Source of the DNA: Hydrocarboniphaga sp965279055
GTDB taxonomy: Bacteria; Pseudomonadota; Gammaproteobacteria; Nevskiales; Nevskiaceae
Assembly: GCF_965279055.1 (NCBI RefSeq)
Contig: NZ_OZ257125.1
Location: forward strand, 4,712,001-4,776,000
DNA: 64,000 nucleotides
Reading direction: 5' to 3'
The notes under the pieces are model-generated. The model was not told where the DNA came from and did no database searches. It was given only the letters and a program-made list of their open reading frames with translations. The translations under genes were made by a program, and so were the position numbers. Every line of letters starts with the position of its first letter. The first letter of the stretch is position 1. Shown one piece after another: positions 9,018 to 17,859 of the stretch.

Positions 9018-9785
9018 ATGAAGGTGCTCGCAACTTCGATACCGGAACGGCGCGACAGCGCGCGCGTTGCATTGATCACCGGGGCCGGCCGCCGCATCGG
9101 CCTGGCGATCGCACGCGAGCTGCATGCGGCCGGCTGGAATCTGCTGCTGCATTACCGCTCCGGCGACGAAGCCCTTGGCCTGCAGGCCGAGCTCAATGCC
9201 GCGCGCGCCGGCTCGACGCAGAGCTTTCAGGGCGACCTCGGCGATGCCGCCTTGCCCGCCGCGCTGGCGGCCGCGGCGATCACGCACTTCGGCCGCCTCG
9301 ATGCACTGATCAACAACGCCTCGAGTTTTTATCCGACCGCGCTGGACACCTTGAGCCATTCGCAGTTCGACGACCTGATCGCCAGCAATCTGCGCGGCCC
9401 GCTGTTTCTGGCGCAGGCCTGCGCACGGCTGATGGGCGAGGGCTCGGCAATCGTCAACCTGCTCGACATACACGCGCGCAAGCCGATGCCGGGCTACGTC
9501 GCGTACTGCGCGGCCAAGGCGGCACTGTGGTCGGTGACCGAGGGCCTCGCGGTGGAACTGGCGCCACGCATTCGCGTCAACGGCATCGCGCCGGGCCGGA
9601 TGATCTGGGGCGGCGGCGACAATCTCGACGAAGCCCAGCGCAGCGCCGAACAGGCGCGCATCCCGATGCAGCGTCTCGGCGGCGGCGACGAAGTCGCGCA
9701 TGCGGTGCGCTTTCTGCTGTCGGCCGACGCGGCCTATTTGAATGGCGCGATCCTGCCGGTGGATGGCGGTCTCAGACTGGCGTAG
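9018..9785 (+). CDS. Pteridine reductase / dihydromonapterin reductase-like SDR (FolM family)
   Basis: A 255-residue short-chain dehydrogenase. The nucleotide-binding motif reads TGAGRRIG, whose RR pair is typical of PTR1/FolM pteridine reductases that use NADPH. It is followed by NNAS (active-site Asn), YCAAK (catalytic Tyr and Lys) and the C-terminal segment LNGAILPVDGG. The likely substrates are dihydromonapterin or dihydrofolate-type pterins. The ATG at 9018 has AGGGCAGG upstream; the longer open frame is discounted because it runs over uppP on the other strand. The precise substrate is inferred from the RR motif only. Confidence 0.85.
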   Translation: MKVLATSIPERRDSARVALITGAGRRIGLAIARELHAAGWNLLLHYRSGDEALGLQAELNAARAGSTQSFQGDLGDAALPAALAAAAITHFGRLDALINNASSFYPTALDTLSHSQFDDLIASNLRGPLFLAQACARLMGEGSAIVNLLDIHARKPMPGYVAYCAAKAALWSVTEGLAVELAPRIRVNGIAPGRMIWGGGDNLDEAQRSAEQARIPMQRLGGGDEVAHAVRFLLSADAAYLNGAILPVDGGLRLA

Positions 9786-9830
9786 CCCGGGTTTTGATCG
9801 CGCTGCGATCCCGGGTTTCACCCGGGCTAC
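9782..9830. repeat. Palindromic repeat, family C copy 2
   Basis: GTAGCCCGGGT (9782-9792) pairs with ACCCGGGCTAC (9820-9830). Bases 9806-9830 are the exact reverse complement of the 25-base element at 1881-1905. It lies between convergent genes and may work as a terminator. Confidence 0.7.
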
Positions 9831-10594
9831 ACGATACGAAACCTCAGCTCGCTGTCGCCCGACGGCCGCGCCTGGTCGTCGTAGCGACGCTCGCGAATCC
9901 GCGCGTTGTGGTCGCCGCCGATTTGCAGCCAGGTCGTGCAGCGTGTGCCGTAACCGGGGCGATAGATAAACGGCGGCGCCAGCAGGCGCTCGGCCTCGAT
10001 GCCGACGCCGGTGTCCGGCAGCTCGGCATCGGCGGCGACGTCGCGCGAGGTCATCGCCGCCAGCAGCGTGTCGGGCTGCGCGGCGCGGTCGTGCATCCAG
10101 GCATCGAGTTCGCGATGCGCCCAGCGCACTTTCGGCCAGGGCGTGTCGAGCTGCGCATTGCTCAGTCCGTGCACGCCGGGCTCGACGCGATGCCAGTTCG
10201 CGTTCGGCCGATTGCTGGCATAGACCAGCTCGCGGCCGTCCCACAACAACAGGTTGTAGCCGCCGTATTGCGCCGCGTCCGCGCTCAGCGCGGCGGCATG
10301 CTCGGCGGCACTGTGCGTGCCGCGCAGAAAATCGGTGGTCAGCGCGCCGCGCGAACGCGCGCGCTTTTGCATGTCGCTGACTTCGCGCACATTGGTCACC
10401 GCCGCCATGCGACCACGGCGGCTCAGGCCCAGCCAGGTGCCGTGCTCGCGCAGGTCGCGGCCGGCGGCAATCTCGGGCGCATCTTCCCAGAACGCCAGCG
10501 GCGCGGCCGGGCGCTCCTGGAATTCGTCACGGTTGGCGATCAGCACCAGCGGGCGCTGCGGGTCGGTCTGCCAGGCAAAGGCGATCAGGCACAT
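9827..10594 (-). CDS. NRDE / TANGO2 family protein
   Basis: A 255-residue protein beginning MCLIAFAW and carrying the family signature ANRDEF near residue 20, with an N-terminal cysteine at position 2 as in Ntn-hydrolase-like TANGO2 homologues. Further matches are LAFWEDAPEIAAGRDL, GTWLGLSRRGRMAAVTNVR and GYNLLLWDG. Eukaryotic TANGO2 has been linked to heme trafficking; the bacterial function is not settled. The ATG at 10594 is chosen because the family starts with Met-Cys. It is divergent from the EcsC-family gene by 76 bases. Confidence 0.88.
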   Translation of the reverse strand: MCLIAFAWQTDPQRPLVLIANRDEFQERPAAPLAFWEDAPEIAAGRDLREHGTWLGLSRRGRMAAVTNVREVSDMQKRARSRGALTTDFLRGTHSAAEHAAALSADAAQYGGYNLLLWDGRELVYASNRPNANWHRVEPGVHGLSNAQLDTPWPKVRWAHRELDAWMHDRAAQPDTLLAAMTSRDVAADAELPDTGVGIEAERLLAPPFIYRPGYGTRCTTWLQIGGDHNARIRERRYDDQARPSGDSELRFRIV

Positions 10595-10670
10595 GCGCGA
10601 CTCTGCGCAGCGGCCGGCGACGCTGTCAAACCTGTGCGGTTCAGCATCAGGGCTTATGCTTTTGACCACC

Positions 10671-11543
10671 ATGGACGACTACGAAAGCAGCCAGCTCGCC
10701 GAACTGCGCCGCTGGCAGGAGCAGGCGCCGCCGCCGGTGGCGCGCTGGTTCGGCCGCGCCGCCGGCCCGGCGAGCCAGGCGGTGCAGACGATGATCCCGA
10801 CCGCGGCCCTGAAGCTCGCGCTCGATGGCGTGCAGTCGACAGCGGGGCGTTTCGCCGGTCACGCCAGCCTGCTGAAGCAGGCCAAGGTATCGCGCGTCGA
10901 AGACCTGCGCGACGCCGATCTGAAGCTCTGCGACCAGCTCGCCGCCAAAGTGCGGCGGCGCTCGTCGGTGACCGCCGGCGGTAGCGGCGCGCTGCTCGGC
11001 GTCGCGGGCGCGGCCGGCATGGTCGCCGACGTGCCGACGCTGATGGTGCTCGCGTTCCGCACGATTCAACGAGTCGGCCTGTGCTACGGCGAAGTGCTGC
11101 ACAACGTCGCCGGTCGCCAGCTGGGCCTGGCGATTTTCGCGCTGGCCTCGGCCAATACCGTCGAGGAAAAACGCACCGCGCTGCTGGCACTGACACGCGC
11201 CGAACCCGGCACCGGGACGGTCGACGCGGCCTGGCGCGATGGCATCGAGCGCGCCGCCGAACGCGAGCTGGCCAAGGAGGCGGCGATGCTCAGCCTGCAG
11301 AACCTGGCGATGCAGGCCGGCAAACATCTGGGCTGGCGCAAGGCCGCCGGCGCGCTGCCGGTGTTCGGCGCGCTGGTCGGCGGCTCGGTCAATGCCTGGT
11401 ATCTGTGGGATCTGGCGACGGTGTCGCGCTACTGCTTCCAGGAGCGCTGGCTGCGCAACCGCTACCGCGAGCTGCAACTGCAGGCGCCGATGCCGGCGCT
11501 GCCGCATGAGCAAGCCGCTTTGCCGGCGCCTTCGCAGGACTGA
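10671..11543 (+). CDS. EcsC family protein
   Basis: A protein of about 290 residues resembling the EcsC family: TAGGSGALLGVAGAAGMVADVPTL is the glycine-rich hydrophobic core, followed by RTIQRVGLCYG and a second hydrophobic stretch AAGALPVFGALVGGSVNAWY near residue 230. The family was named from the Bacillus ecs operon and its activity is unknown. The start is uncertain: ATG 10671 (MDDYESS) is used, ATG 10656 is also in frame, and neither has a strong ribosome-binding site. No operon partner is seen. Confidence 0.75.
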   Translation: MDDYESSQLAELRRWQEQAPPPVARWFGRAAGPASQAVQTMIPTAALKLALDGVQSTAGRFAGHASLLKQAKVSRVEDLRDADLKLCDQLAAKVRRRSSVTAGGSGALLGVAGAAGMVADVPTLMVLAFRTIQRVGLCYGEVLHNVAGRQLGLAIFALASANTVEEKRTALLALTRAEPGTGTVDAAWRDGIERAAERELAKEAAMLSLQNLAMQAGKHLGWRKAAGALPVFGALVGGSVNAWYLWDLATVSRYCFQERWLRNRYRELQLQAPMPALPHEQAALPAPSQD

Positions 11544-11555
11544 ACCCGCGCTGCG

Positions 11556-11673
11556 ATCCGGTCCCTCGATGCGCGAGCGCGGCTACTCGGTACGAACCGG
11601 TTTTCGTTGAGTCACAACATCCGCTCGTCCCGAGTTGCGGGCCGAGAGCCCGCGTATCGGGGGACCGGATCGC
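11556..11673. repeat. Degenerate family B palindromic repeat
   Basis: Bases 11581-11600 (GGCTACTCGGTACGAACCGG) and 11625-11635 (CGTCCCGAGTT) are diverged arms of the family B element seen intact at 46197-46295. The flanking words GGTCCCTCGAT and GGGGGACCGGATCGCG are also shared with that copy. The region separates two convergent genes. Confidence 0.55.
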
Positions 11674-11676
11674 GCG

Positions 11677-12558
11677 TCAACCATCGGGTGGCGGTGCGCC
11701 TTCAGCCTGCTGCGCCGCCGCCGGCAGGTTCTGTTGCAGCCAGCCGATCATGTCCGACCAGATGCGCTGCGACTGCGCCGGCGTCGGCATCGTGCCGGCA
11801 TGTGGCAGCTCCAGCGTGATCACCGGCAGGCCGAGGTCGATGCCGGCGTAATTGCCCATCGAGCCCGGATAGGTGCCCAGCGGATGCAGCCGCAGATAAC
11901 CGAATCGCTGCGGCGGGTCGGGCGGGCCGTCGTAGTCGAGCACGCCGTAGGGCGCGTGCACCGAGACGATCGCGTCGGGCTTGAACTCGCGGATCTGCTC
12001 GACCAGCCAACGCGTCTCCGGCTCGGACAGCGCGGCCTTGCCCGGGTAGCGGCGCGGGTCGGCGTTGGTCTTGCGCTTCCAGTAGTCGAGCGCGCGGCGG
12101 CTCCAGTCGGCACTGGGAAAATTGCGGTTCAGATCGACGCCGCCGCGATTGACCCGGCTGGACGGCCTGGCGAACAGGCCATCCGGATTGGCGCTGGGGA
12201 TCACGCGCCAGTGGAACGGCTGCAGCCGCTCCTGCTCGAGCTTGCGCATCCACTGGAAGACGATGCTGACCGCGGACAGCTCGTCGCCATGGATGCCGCC
12301 GATCAGCAGCACGCGGCTCGGCTGCTGCGGACGCTGCGACGGCGGAAAATCGCGATACAGCAGCGGCCTGCCTTCGCGGCTGGCGCCGGCACCGACGAGT
12401 AGATGCAGGCGCTTGCAGTCGGCCAGCTGGATGCTCTGCAGCTTGGCCGCGAGCTGCTCGCAGGCCTGGTCGGCGCTGCCCGTCGGCGCCGCGACGGCCT
12501 GCGCGGAGCCGGCGAGCAGGCCAGCAAAAAGCCCGGCAATGAGCCGGGCTTCAAGCAT
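11677..12558 (-). CDS. M14-family zinc carboxypeptidase (MpaA-like), exported
   Basis: A 293-residue protein with a signal peptide (MLEARLIAGLFAGLLAGSAQA). Zinc ligands are visible as GGIHGDE (His90 and Glu93) and SVHAPYG (His201). NRNFP provides the substrate-binding Asn-Arg, and the catalytic glutamate lies in ITLELP (Glu250). This matches the murein-peptide amidase branch, which removes diaminopimelate from muropeptides, but a signal peptide suggests action in the periplasm, unlike cytoplasmic E. coli MpaA. The ATG at 12558 is preferred to a TTG at 12576. Its first codons coincide with a terminator-like hairpin downstream of dsbA. Confidence 0.82.
   Translation of the reverse strand: MLEARLIAGLFAGLLAGSAQAVAAPTGSADQACEQLAAKLQSIQLADCKRLHLLVGAGASREGRPLLYRDFPPSQRPQQPSRVLLIGGIHGDELSAVSIVFQWMRKLEQERLQPFHWRVIPSANPDGLFARPSSRVNRGGVDLNRNFPSADWSRRALDYWKRKTNADPRRYPGKAALSEPETRWLVEQIREFKPDAIVSVHAPYGVLDYDGPPDPPQRFGYLRLHPLGTYPGSMGNYAGIDLGLPVITLELPHAGTMPTPAQSQRIWSDMIGWLQQNLPAAAQQAEGAPPPDG
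12529..12551 (-). terminator. Rho-independent terminator for dsbA inside the next gene's start
   Basis: On the minus strand AAGCCCGGC, a five-base loop and GCCGGGCTT are followed by a run of T. It lies about 50 bases after the dsbA stop but within codons 3-10 of the M14 peptidase, so the signal peptide of that gene is encoded by the hairpin. Confidence 0.75.
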
Positions 12559-12603
12559 CGCTATCGGTCGCCGCAAAAGCCCGCCATCCGCCGGCGCGGA
12601 CGC

Positions 12604-13245
12604 CTACTTCTTCTGTTCCTGGCGCACCTTGTCGACCAGGAAGTCGGTGACCTTGATCATGTTCTCGAAGTTGCCGGCCATGGTGGCGTTGGTGGTGTAC
12701 TTGCCGCCGACGACGATCGCCGGGACGCTGGCGATGCCGTAGGCCTTCATCAGGCCGTCGGCGCGGCGCACGCGGCTGTCGACCGCGAAGCCGGAAAACG
12801 TCGCGTCGAACACGTCGGGCATGACGCCGGCCTGCTGGTTGAAGAACAGCCGGATCGCGTCCTGCGTGTACAGCGGCAGGTGCTTCTCGTGTATGCCAGC
12901 GAACAGCGGTGCGTGGATCTTGTCGCCGATGCCCAGCGCCTCGGCGGTGTAGAACGCCTTCTGGTGGACCACGCCGGCCGGGCTGCCGAGGCTGTTGGGA
13001 ATGCGCACGAAGTCGACGTCGCCGGCCTTGGTTTTCTTCCAGGCTTCGATGATCGGATCGAAGTGGTAGCAGTGCTGGCAGCCGTACCAGAAGATCTCCT
13101 CGACCTGGACGCGCTTCTTGTCCGGCACCGGTTGCCGGTCGCGCACTTCCTTGTACTGATCGCCTTGCTTGAACTCATCAGCGGCCGCGCAGGTGAAGGC
13201 GGCGAGGGTCAGGCAGGCGAACAGGCAACGCAGGAAGACGCGCAT
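12604..13245 (-). CDS. dsbA: Thiol:disulfide interchange protein DsbA
   Basis: A 213-residue periplasmic thioredoxin-fold oxidase. It has a signal peptide ending near CAAADEF. The active site is CQHC at residues 56-59 inside FWYGCQHCYHFDP, and the cis-proline loop is ASVPAIVV. DsbA introduces disulfides into exported proteins and is reoxidised by DsbB. The helical insertion between the two motifs is of normal length. It lies directly downstream of the cytochrome c gene on the same strand (40-base gap), so the two may be co-transcribed as in other gammaproteobacteria. Confidence 0.95.
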   Translation of the reverse strand: MRVFLRCLFACLTLAAFTCAAADEFKQGDQYKEVRDRQPVPDKKRVQVEEIFWYGCQHCYHFDPIIEAWKKTKAGDVDFVRIPNSLGSPAGVVHQKAFYTAEALGIGDKIHAPLFAGIHEKHLPLYTQDAIRLFFNQQAGVMPDVFDATFSGFAVDSRVRRADGLMKAYGIASVPAIVVGGKYTTNATMAGNFENMIKVTDFLVDKVRQEQKK

Positions 13246-13285
13246 GGACGGGTTCCGGTGCAGTGGTCAGCGGGGCGAGGCGGCC

Positions 13286-13927
13286 TTACTGCAGGCCGTT
13301 GACGTAGGACGCCAGCGCCTGGATCTCCTGGTCGGAGAGCTTGGCGGCGACGGCCTGCATCATCGGACCCTGCGCACCGGTGCCGCGTTCACCCGCCTTG
13401 TAGGCGGTCAGCGAGGTGGCGACGTATTCATTGTGCTGCGCGCCGATGCGCGGATAGCCGGCCGCCGGGTTGCCGGCGCCCTTGGGGCCGTGGCAGCTGG
13501 CGCACGCCGGGATGCCGCGCGTGGCGTCGCCGCCGCGGTACAGCGGCTCGGCGATCGCGACCGCGTCCTTGCTGGCCAGGCCCGGGCGCACTTTCTGCAG
13601 GGTCATGTAGGCGGCGATGTCGGCCATGTCGGCGTCTGACAGGTTGGCGGCCTGGGCCGCCATGATCGGGTTCTTGCGCTGACCGGACTTGAAGGCCTTG
13701 AGCTGGTGGACGATGTAGCTGGAGCCCTGGCTGGCCAGATTCGGCCAGGCCGGCATCGAGCTGTTGCCGCCCGCGCCGTGGCAGGCGACGCAGGGCGCGG
13801 CCTTGGTGGCGCCGGCGGCGGCGTCACCCTGGGTGAACGGATCCTTGGCTGCGGCTTCTTCAGCCTGGACGACGAAGGGCACCATCATAGGTGCGGCGAA
13901 CATCACCGCCAGAAAAAGGCGTTTCAT
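13286..13927 (-). CDS. Diheme cytochrome c4
   Basis: A 213-residue periplasmic protein with a signal peptide (MKRLFLAVMFAAPMMVPFVVQA). It has two class I cytochrome c domains with heme motifs CVACH (46-50) and CASCH (142-146), each followed by the expected methionine-ligand region (NPIMAAQA and GPMMQAVA). Cytochrome c4 shuttles electrons to terminal oxidases. The ATG at 13927 gives a clean signal peptide; the longer open frame is discarded. It lies upstream of dsbA and is divergent from engB, the same arrangement as around E. coli/Pseudomonas engB. Confidence 0.92.
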   Translation of the reverse strand: MKRLFLAVMFAAPMMVPFVVQAEEAAAKDPFTQGDAAAGATKAAPCVACHGAGGNSSMPAWPNLASQGSSYIVHQLKAFKSGQRKNPIMAAQAANLSDADMADIAAYMTLQKVRPGLASKDAVAIAEPLYRGGDATRGIPACASCHGPKGAGNPAAGYPRIGAQHNEYVATSLTAYKAGERGTGAQGPMMQAVAAKLSDQEIQALASYVNGLQ

Positions 13928-14038
13928 CGAACAGGGCTCCCGGTGCTGGTGGCTGCTGGCGCGTCGCGGCATCCCCAAGTGGCGGTAGCGGCGCTAACCA
14001 GATAATTTGGCGGCGTAATTCTACACTCCGGTTGGTTT

Positions 14039-14659
14039 ATGCAGAATCCCTTTTCCCAGGCGCAGTTTCTTCTGTCCTGCGCCCAGCTCGCCCAGTTGCC
14101 TGCCGACGAGCTGCCGGAAGTCGCCTTCGCCGGCCGTTCCAACGCCGGCAAGTCGAGCGCGCTCAATGCGGTATGTGGCCGCCACGGTCTGGCGCGCGTG
14201 TCCAAAACCCCGGGCCGCACCCAGCTGATCAACCTGTTCGGCCTGGGCGAGGCCTCGCGCCTGGCCGATCTTCCGGGCTACGGCTACGCCGCGGTGCCCG
14301 AGCCGATGCGCAAAAGCTGGGGCCGGCTGGTCGGCGGCTACGTCGAGCAGCGGGTCAATCTGCGCGGCCTGTTCCTGGTGATGGACTGCCGCCACCCGCT
14401 GACCGACTACGACAAGCAGATGCTGGCCTGGGCGGTCGGCGCGCGCCGCAACTGCCACATCCTGCTGACCAAGGCCGACAAGCTCGGCTACGGCGCGTCC
14501 AAGAACGTGCTGCTGACCACGCGCAAGGGGCTGAAGGACATGGGCAGCTCGGCCAGCGTGCAGTTGTTTTCGTCCAGCAGCCACCAGGGCCTGGACGAGG
14601 CACGCGCCAAGCTGACCGCGCTGCTGGCGATCGAGGCCGGCGTGGAACTGCCGAGCTGA
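14039..14659 (+). CDS. engB: Ribosome biogenesis GTPase EngB (YihA/YsxC)
   Basis: A 206-residue TRAFAC GTPase needed for assembly of the 50S subunit. The P-loop AGRSNAGKSS (31-40), the switch I region SKTPGRTQLINLF, the G3 motif DLPGYGYA and the G4 motif LTKADKL are all intact. The ATG at 14039 gives a normal family length. It is divergent from cytochrome c4 and convergent with polA, the same order as in E. coli (polA - spf - engB) and pseudomonads. Confidence 0.95.
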   Translation: MQNPFSQAQFLLSCAQLAQLPADELPEVAFAGRSNAGKSSALNAVCGRHGLARVSKTPGRTQLINLFGLGEASRLADLPGYGYAAVPEPMRKSWGRLVGGYVEQRVNLRGLFLVMDCRHPLTDYDKQMLAWAVGARRNCHILLTKADKLGYGASKNVLLTTRKGLKDMGSSASVQLFSSSSHQGLDEARAKLTALLAIEAGVELPS

Positions 14660-14688
14660 GAAAAAGCCGTTTTTTCCGGCGTTTTCGT

Positions 14689-14834
14689 AGCGGTTGCGGA
14701 AAAACCGCTGCCATAAAAGAAAATGCCCCGCGAGCCGGGGGGAGACTCGCGGGGCAACTAGCTCCGGCTTGGGGGAAACCGGACCCGTCGAGGGAGTGAC
14801 GACGGGGAATGTGAAAAGGGAGAGATCCACATTC
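14689..14834. ncRNA. Run of stem-loops in the engB/polA gap, candidate small RNA
   Basis: The 365-base convergent gap holds four consecutive inverted repeats. AGCGGTT/AACCGCT is at 14689-14709 and TGCCCCGCGAG/CTCGCGGGGCA at 14724-14756 (11-base stem, 11-base loop). CCCGTCG/CGACGGG is at 14784-14806 and GAATGTG/CACATTC at 14807-14834. In E. coli this gap encodes Spot 42 and in Pseudomonas ErsA. No primary-sequence match to either is claimed and the strand is undecided. The remainder (14835-15024) shows no clear gene. Confidence 0.35.
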
Positions 14835-15024
14835 ACAGGGTTAGAGCGGGCCGCGGCGTGGAAAGTTCACGGCGAATCGCAGATAAATTCGACAAGACCT
14901 CGCAAATGCCGCACGGTCTTAGCTAACAGCCTGAATAAAAACGGCTTTCATCCAAGGTTAAAAATCGTTTATCTAGCGTGAGCGGTCGTCTGCGGCCGAC
15001 GGGCGGTCGGTCGTCCAAGCCATG

Positions 15025-17859
15025 TCAAGCCGGGCTGGCAGAACTGGCGTGGCCGCTGGCCTGGTGCGCCTGATCCCAGTCGGCGGCGATGCCGTAGTCG
15101 GCTACCAGCGGCACCGCCAGCGTCGTCGCGCGGCACATGCGGTCGGCGATCACCGGCGCGAACTCGCGGACCAGCGCCTCGGGGCCCTCGAACACCAGTT
15201 CGTCGTGCACCTGCATGATCATCTGGACCGCTGGCGCATTGGCGTCGAGGAATTGCTGCAGGTCGATCATCGTGGTCTTGATCAGGTCCGCCGCCGTGCC
15301 CTGCAGCGGCGCATTGATCGCGGTGCGCTCGGCGTACTGGCGCAGGCCCTGGTTGCGCGCATTGATGTTGGGCAGATAAAGCCGGCGGCCGAACAGGGTT
15401 TCGACATAACCGCGTGTGTGCGCCGCTTCACGGGTGCCGTCCATGAAGCGCTTGACGCCGGGATAGCGGCCGAAGAAACGCTCGATGTGCTCGGCGGCCT
15501 CGTTGCGGCCGATCGCCAGCTGCTTGGCCAGGCCGAACGCCGAGATGCCATAGATCAGACCGAAATTGATCGCCTTGGCGGCGCGGCGCTGCTCGCTGCC
15601 GACCTCGTCCAGCGGCAGGCCGAAGACTTCCGCAGCCGTGGCCTGATGCACGTCGAGGCCGTTGCGGAATGCCTCCTGCAGCTTGTCGTCGCCGGAGAAA
15701 TGCGCCATCAGGCGCAGCTCGATCTGCGAGTAGTCGACCGACAGCAGGATGTTGCCCGGCTCGGCGACGAAGGCCTGGCGGATGCGCCGGCCTTCGGCGG
15801 TGCGCACCGGTATGTTCTGCAGGTTCGGATCCTGCGACGACAGACGCCCGGTCGCCGCCACCGCCTGGTGATAGCTGGTGTGGATGCGATGGGTGCGCGG
15901 ATTCACCGCGGCCGGCAGCTGCTCGGCGTAAGTCGAGCGCAGCTTCTGCATCGCGCGCCAGTCGAGGATCAGCCGCGGCAGCGGATGCTGGGCGGCGAGT
16001 TCTTCCAGCGTGTCTTCGGCGGTGGACGGATCGCCTTTCGGCGTCTTCGCCAGCACCGGCAATTTGAACTTGTCGTACAACAGCACCTGCAGCTGTTTCG
16101 GCGAGCCCAGGTTGAATTCGCCTTCGGCCACGACGAACGCCTGCTTCTGCAGCTCGTCCATGCGCCCGGCGAGTTCGACGCTGATGCGCTTGAGCAGCGG
16201 CACGTCGACGAACACGCCGCGGCGCTCGATGCGCGCCAGCACCGGCACCAGCGGCATTTCGATCTCGCCGAACACGCGCATCAGCGACGGCGCCTCCTGC
16301 ACGCGCGGGTACAGGACCTGATGCAGGCGCAGCGTGATGTCGGCGTCTTCGGCCGAGTAGGGCGCGGCCTTGTCGATCGATACCTGGTTGAAGGTGATCT
16401 GGTTCTTGCCCTTACCGGCGACGTCCTCGAAATGGATCGTGCGATGGTTCAGGTATTTCTCGGCCAGCGTGTCCATGTCGTGGCGATTGCCGGCGGCATC
16501 GAGCACATAGCTTTCGAGCATCGTGTCGTAAGCCAGGCCGGCGACATCGATGCCATGGCGTGCGAGCACGTTGATGTCGTACTTGCCGTGCTGGGCGAGC
16601 TTGGGCTTGTTCGCATTTTCCAGAAACGGCTTCACGCGCGCGATCACGTCCTGCATCGGCAGCTGATCCGGCGCACCCAGATAATTGTGCGCCAGCGGCA
16701 CGTACCAGCCGGTGCCGCTGGTCGTGGCGAATGCGAGGCCGACCAGGCCCGCCTGGTTCGCGTCCAGCGCATCGGTTTCGGTGTCGAAGCAGATCAGCTC
16801 CGCGGCTTCGAGCACGGCGACGAGCCGATCCAGATCCTCATTCGTCATCACCGTTTCGACATGCGTCGGCGGCGACGGCGTCAGCACGTCGGCGAGTTCG
16901 GCACCACCGTTGCTGGTGCCGAAAGCCGCGGCTTCGGGCGCCGCGCTCTGCTTCTGCTCGGCGCTGGCCGGCGTGCCGCCTTCGAGTTCTTCGCGCCAGC
17001 GATGGAATTCCATCTTCCGATACAACTCGATCAGCAGCGCGTCGTTGCGCGGCCCCGGCACCAGCTCGTCGACGGTCTGCGGCAGTTCGACGTCGCAGCG
17101 AATCGTCGCCAGCTCGTAGGCGAGCGGCAGCACCGGCAGCGCGGCGCGCAGCTTTTCGCCGATCTTGCCTTTGACTTCGTCGGCGCGCTTGATGATCTCG
17201 TCGACGCTGCCGTATTCGGCAATCCATTTCGCCGCGGTTTTCGGCCCGCAGCCGTCGACGCCGGGAATGTTGTCGGCGGAATCGCCGACCAGCGCGAGAT
17301 AGTCGATGATGCGTTCCGGCGGTACGCCGAACTTGTCGATCACGCCGGCTCTGTCGATGCGCACGTTCTTCATCGTGTCGAGCATGTGCACGTGCTCGTC
17401 GACCAGCTGCGCCATGTCCTTGTCGCTGGTCACCAGCAGCACGTCGAGGCCCTGCTCGCGGCCCTGACGCGCCAGGGTGCCGATGACGTCGTCGGCTTCG
17501 ACGCCGTCGACGACCATGCGCGGCAAGCCGAGGCCGTCGATCAGCGCCATTACATCGGGATACTGTGCCGACAGTTCCGGCGGTGTTTCGGTGCGGTTGG
17601 CCTTGTACTGATCGTACAGGTCGTCACGAAAGGTTTTGCCTTTGGGATCGAACACCACGCAGATGCGCTGCGGCGCGTATTCGCGCTGCAGCCGCTTCAA
17701 CATATTGCCCATGCCATAGACCGCGCCGGTGGGTTCGCCGCGCGAGTTGCTCAGCGGCGGCAGCGCGTGGAACGCGCGGAACAGCCAGCTGGATCCGTCG
17801 ATCAGCACCAGCGGATGCAGCGGCTTGTCCGCAAGCTGATCGACGAGATCTTCAGCCAC
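15025..17859 (-). CDS. polA: DNA polymerase I
   Basis: A protein of about 944 residues with all three Pol I domains. The 5' nuclease comes first (LVLIDGSSWLFRAFHALPP, GVEADDVIGTLA, VGDSADNIPGV). The 3'-5' exonuclease has ICFDTETDALD with catalytic Asp and Glu. The polymerase is last (SVDYSQIELRLMAHFSGD, KAINFGLIYG, MQVHDELVFE). It fills gaps and removes RNA primers in repair and lagging-strand synthesis. GTG 17859 is chosen over TTG 17883 because AGGAG sits about eight bases upstream of it. It overlaps the end of lysA by eight bases and so is probably translationally coupled. Confidence 0.95.
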   Translation of the reverse strand: MAEDLVDQLADKPLHPLVLIDGSSWLFRAFHALPPLSNSRGEPTGAVYGMGNMLKRLQREYAPQRICVVFDPKGKTFRDDLYDQYKANRTETPPELSAQYPDVMALIDGLGLPRMVVDGVEADDVIGTLARQGREQGLDVLLVTSDKDMAQLVDEHVHMLDTMKNVRIDRAGVIDKFGVPPERIIDYLALVGDSADNIPGVDGCGPKTAAKWIAEYGSVDEIIKRADEVKGKIGEKLRAALPVLPLAYELATIRCDVELPQTVDELVPGPRNDALLIELYRKMEFHRWREELEGGTPASAEQKQSAAPEAAAFGTSNGGAELADVLTPSPPTHVETVMTNEDLDRLVAVLEAAELICFDTETDALDANQAGLVGLAFATTSGTGWYVPLAHNYLGAPDQLPMQDVIARVKPFLENANKPKLAQHGKYDINVLARHGIDVAGLAYDTMLESYVLDAAGNRHDMDTLAEKYLNHRTIHFEDVAGKGKNQITFNQVSIDKAAPYSAEDADITLRLHQVLYPRVQEAPSLMRVFGEIEMPLVPVLARIERRGVFVDVPLLKRISVELAGRMDELQKQAFVVAEGEFNLGSPKQLQVLLYDKFKLPVLAKTPKGDPSTAEDTLEELAAQHPLPRLILDWRAMQKLRSTYAEQLPAAVNPRTHRIHTSYHQAVAATGRLSSQDPNLQNIPVRTAEGRRIRQAFVAEPGNILLSVDYSQIELRLMAHFSGDDKLQEAFRNGLDVHQATAAEVFGLPLDEVGSEQRRAAKAINFGLIYGISAFGLAKQLAIGRNEAAEHIERFFGRYPGVKRFMDGTREAAHTRGYVETLFGRRLYLPNINARNQGLRQYAERTAINAPLQGTAADLIKTTMIDLQQFLDANAPAVQMIMQVHDELVFEGPEALVREFAPVIADRMCRATTLAVPLVADYGIAADWDQAHQASGHASSASPA

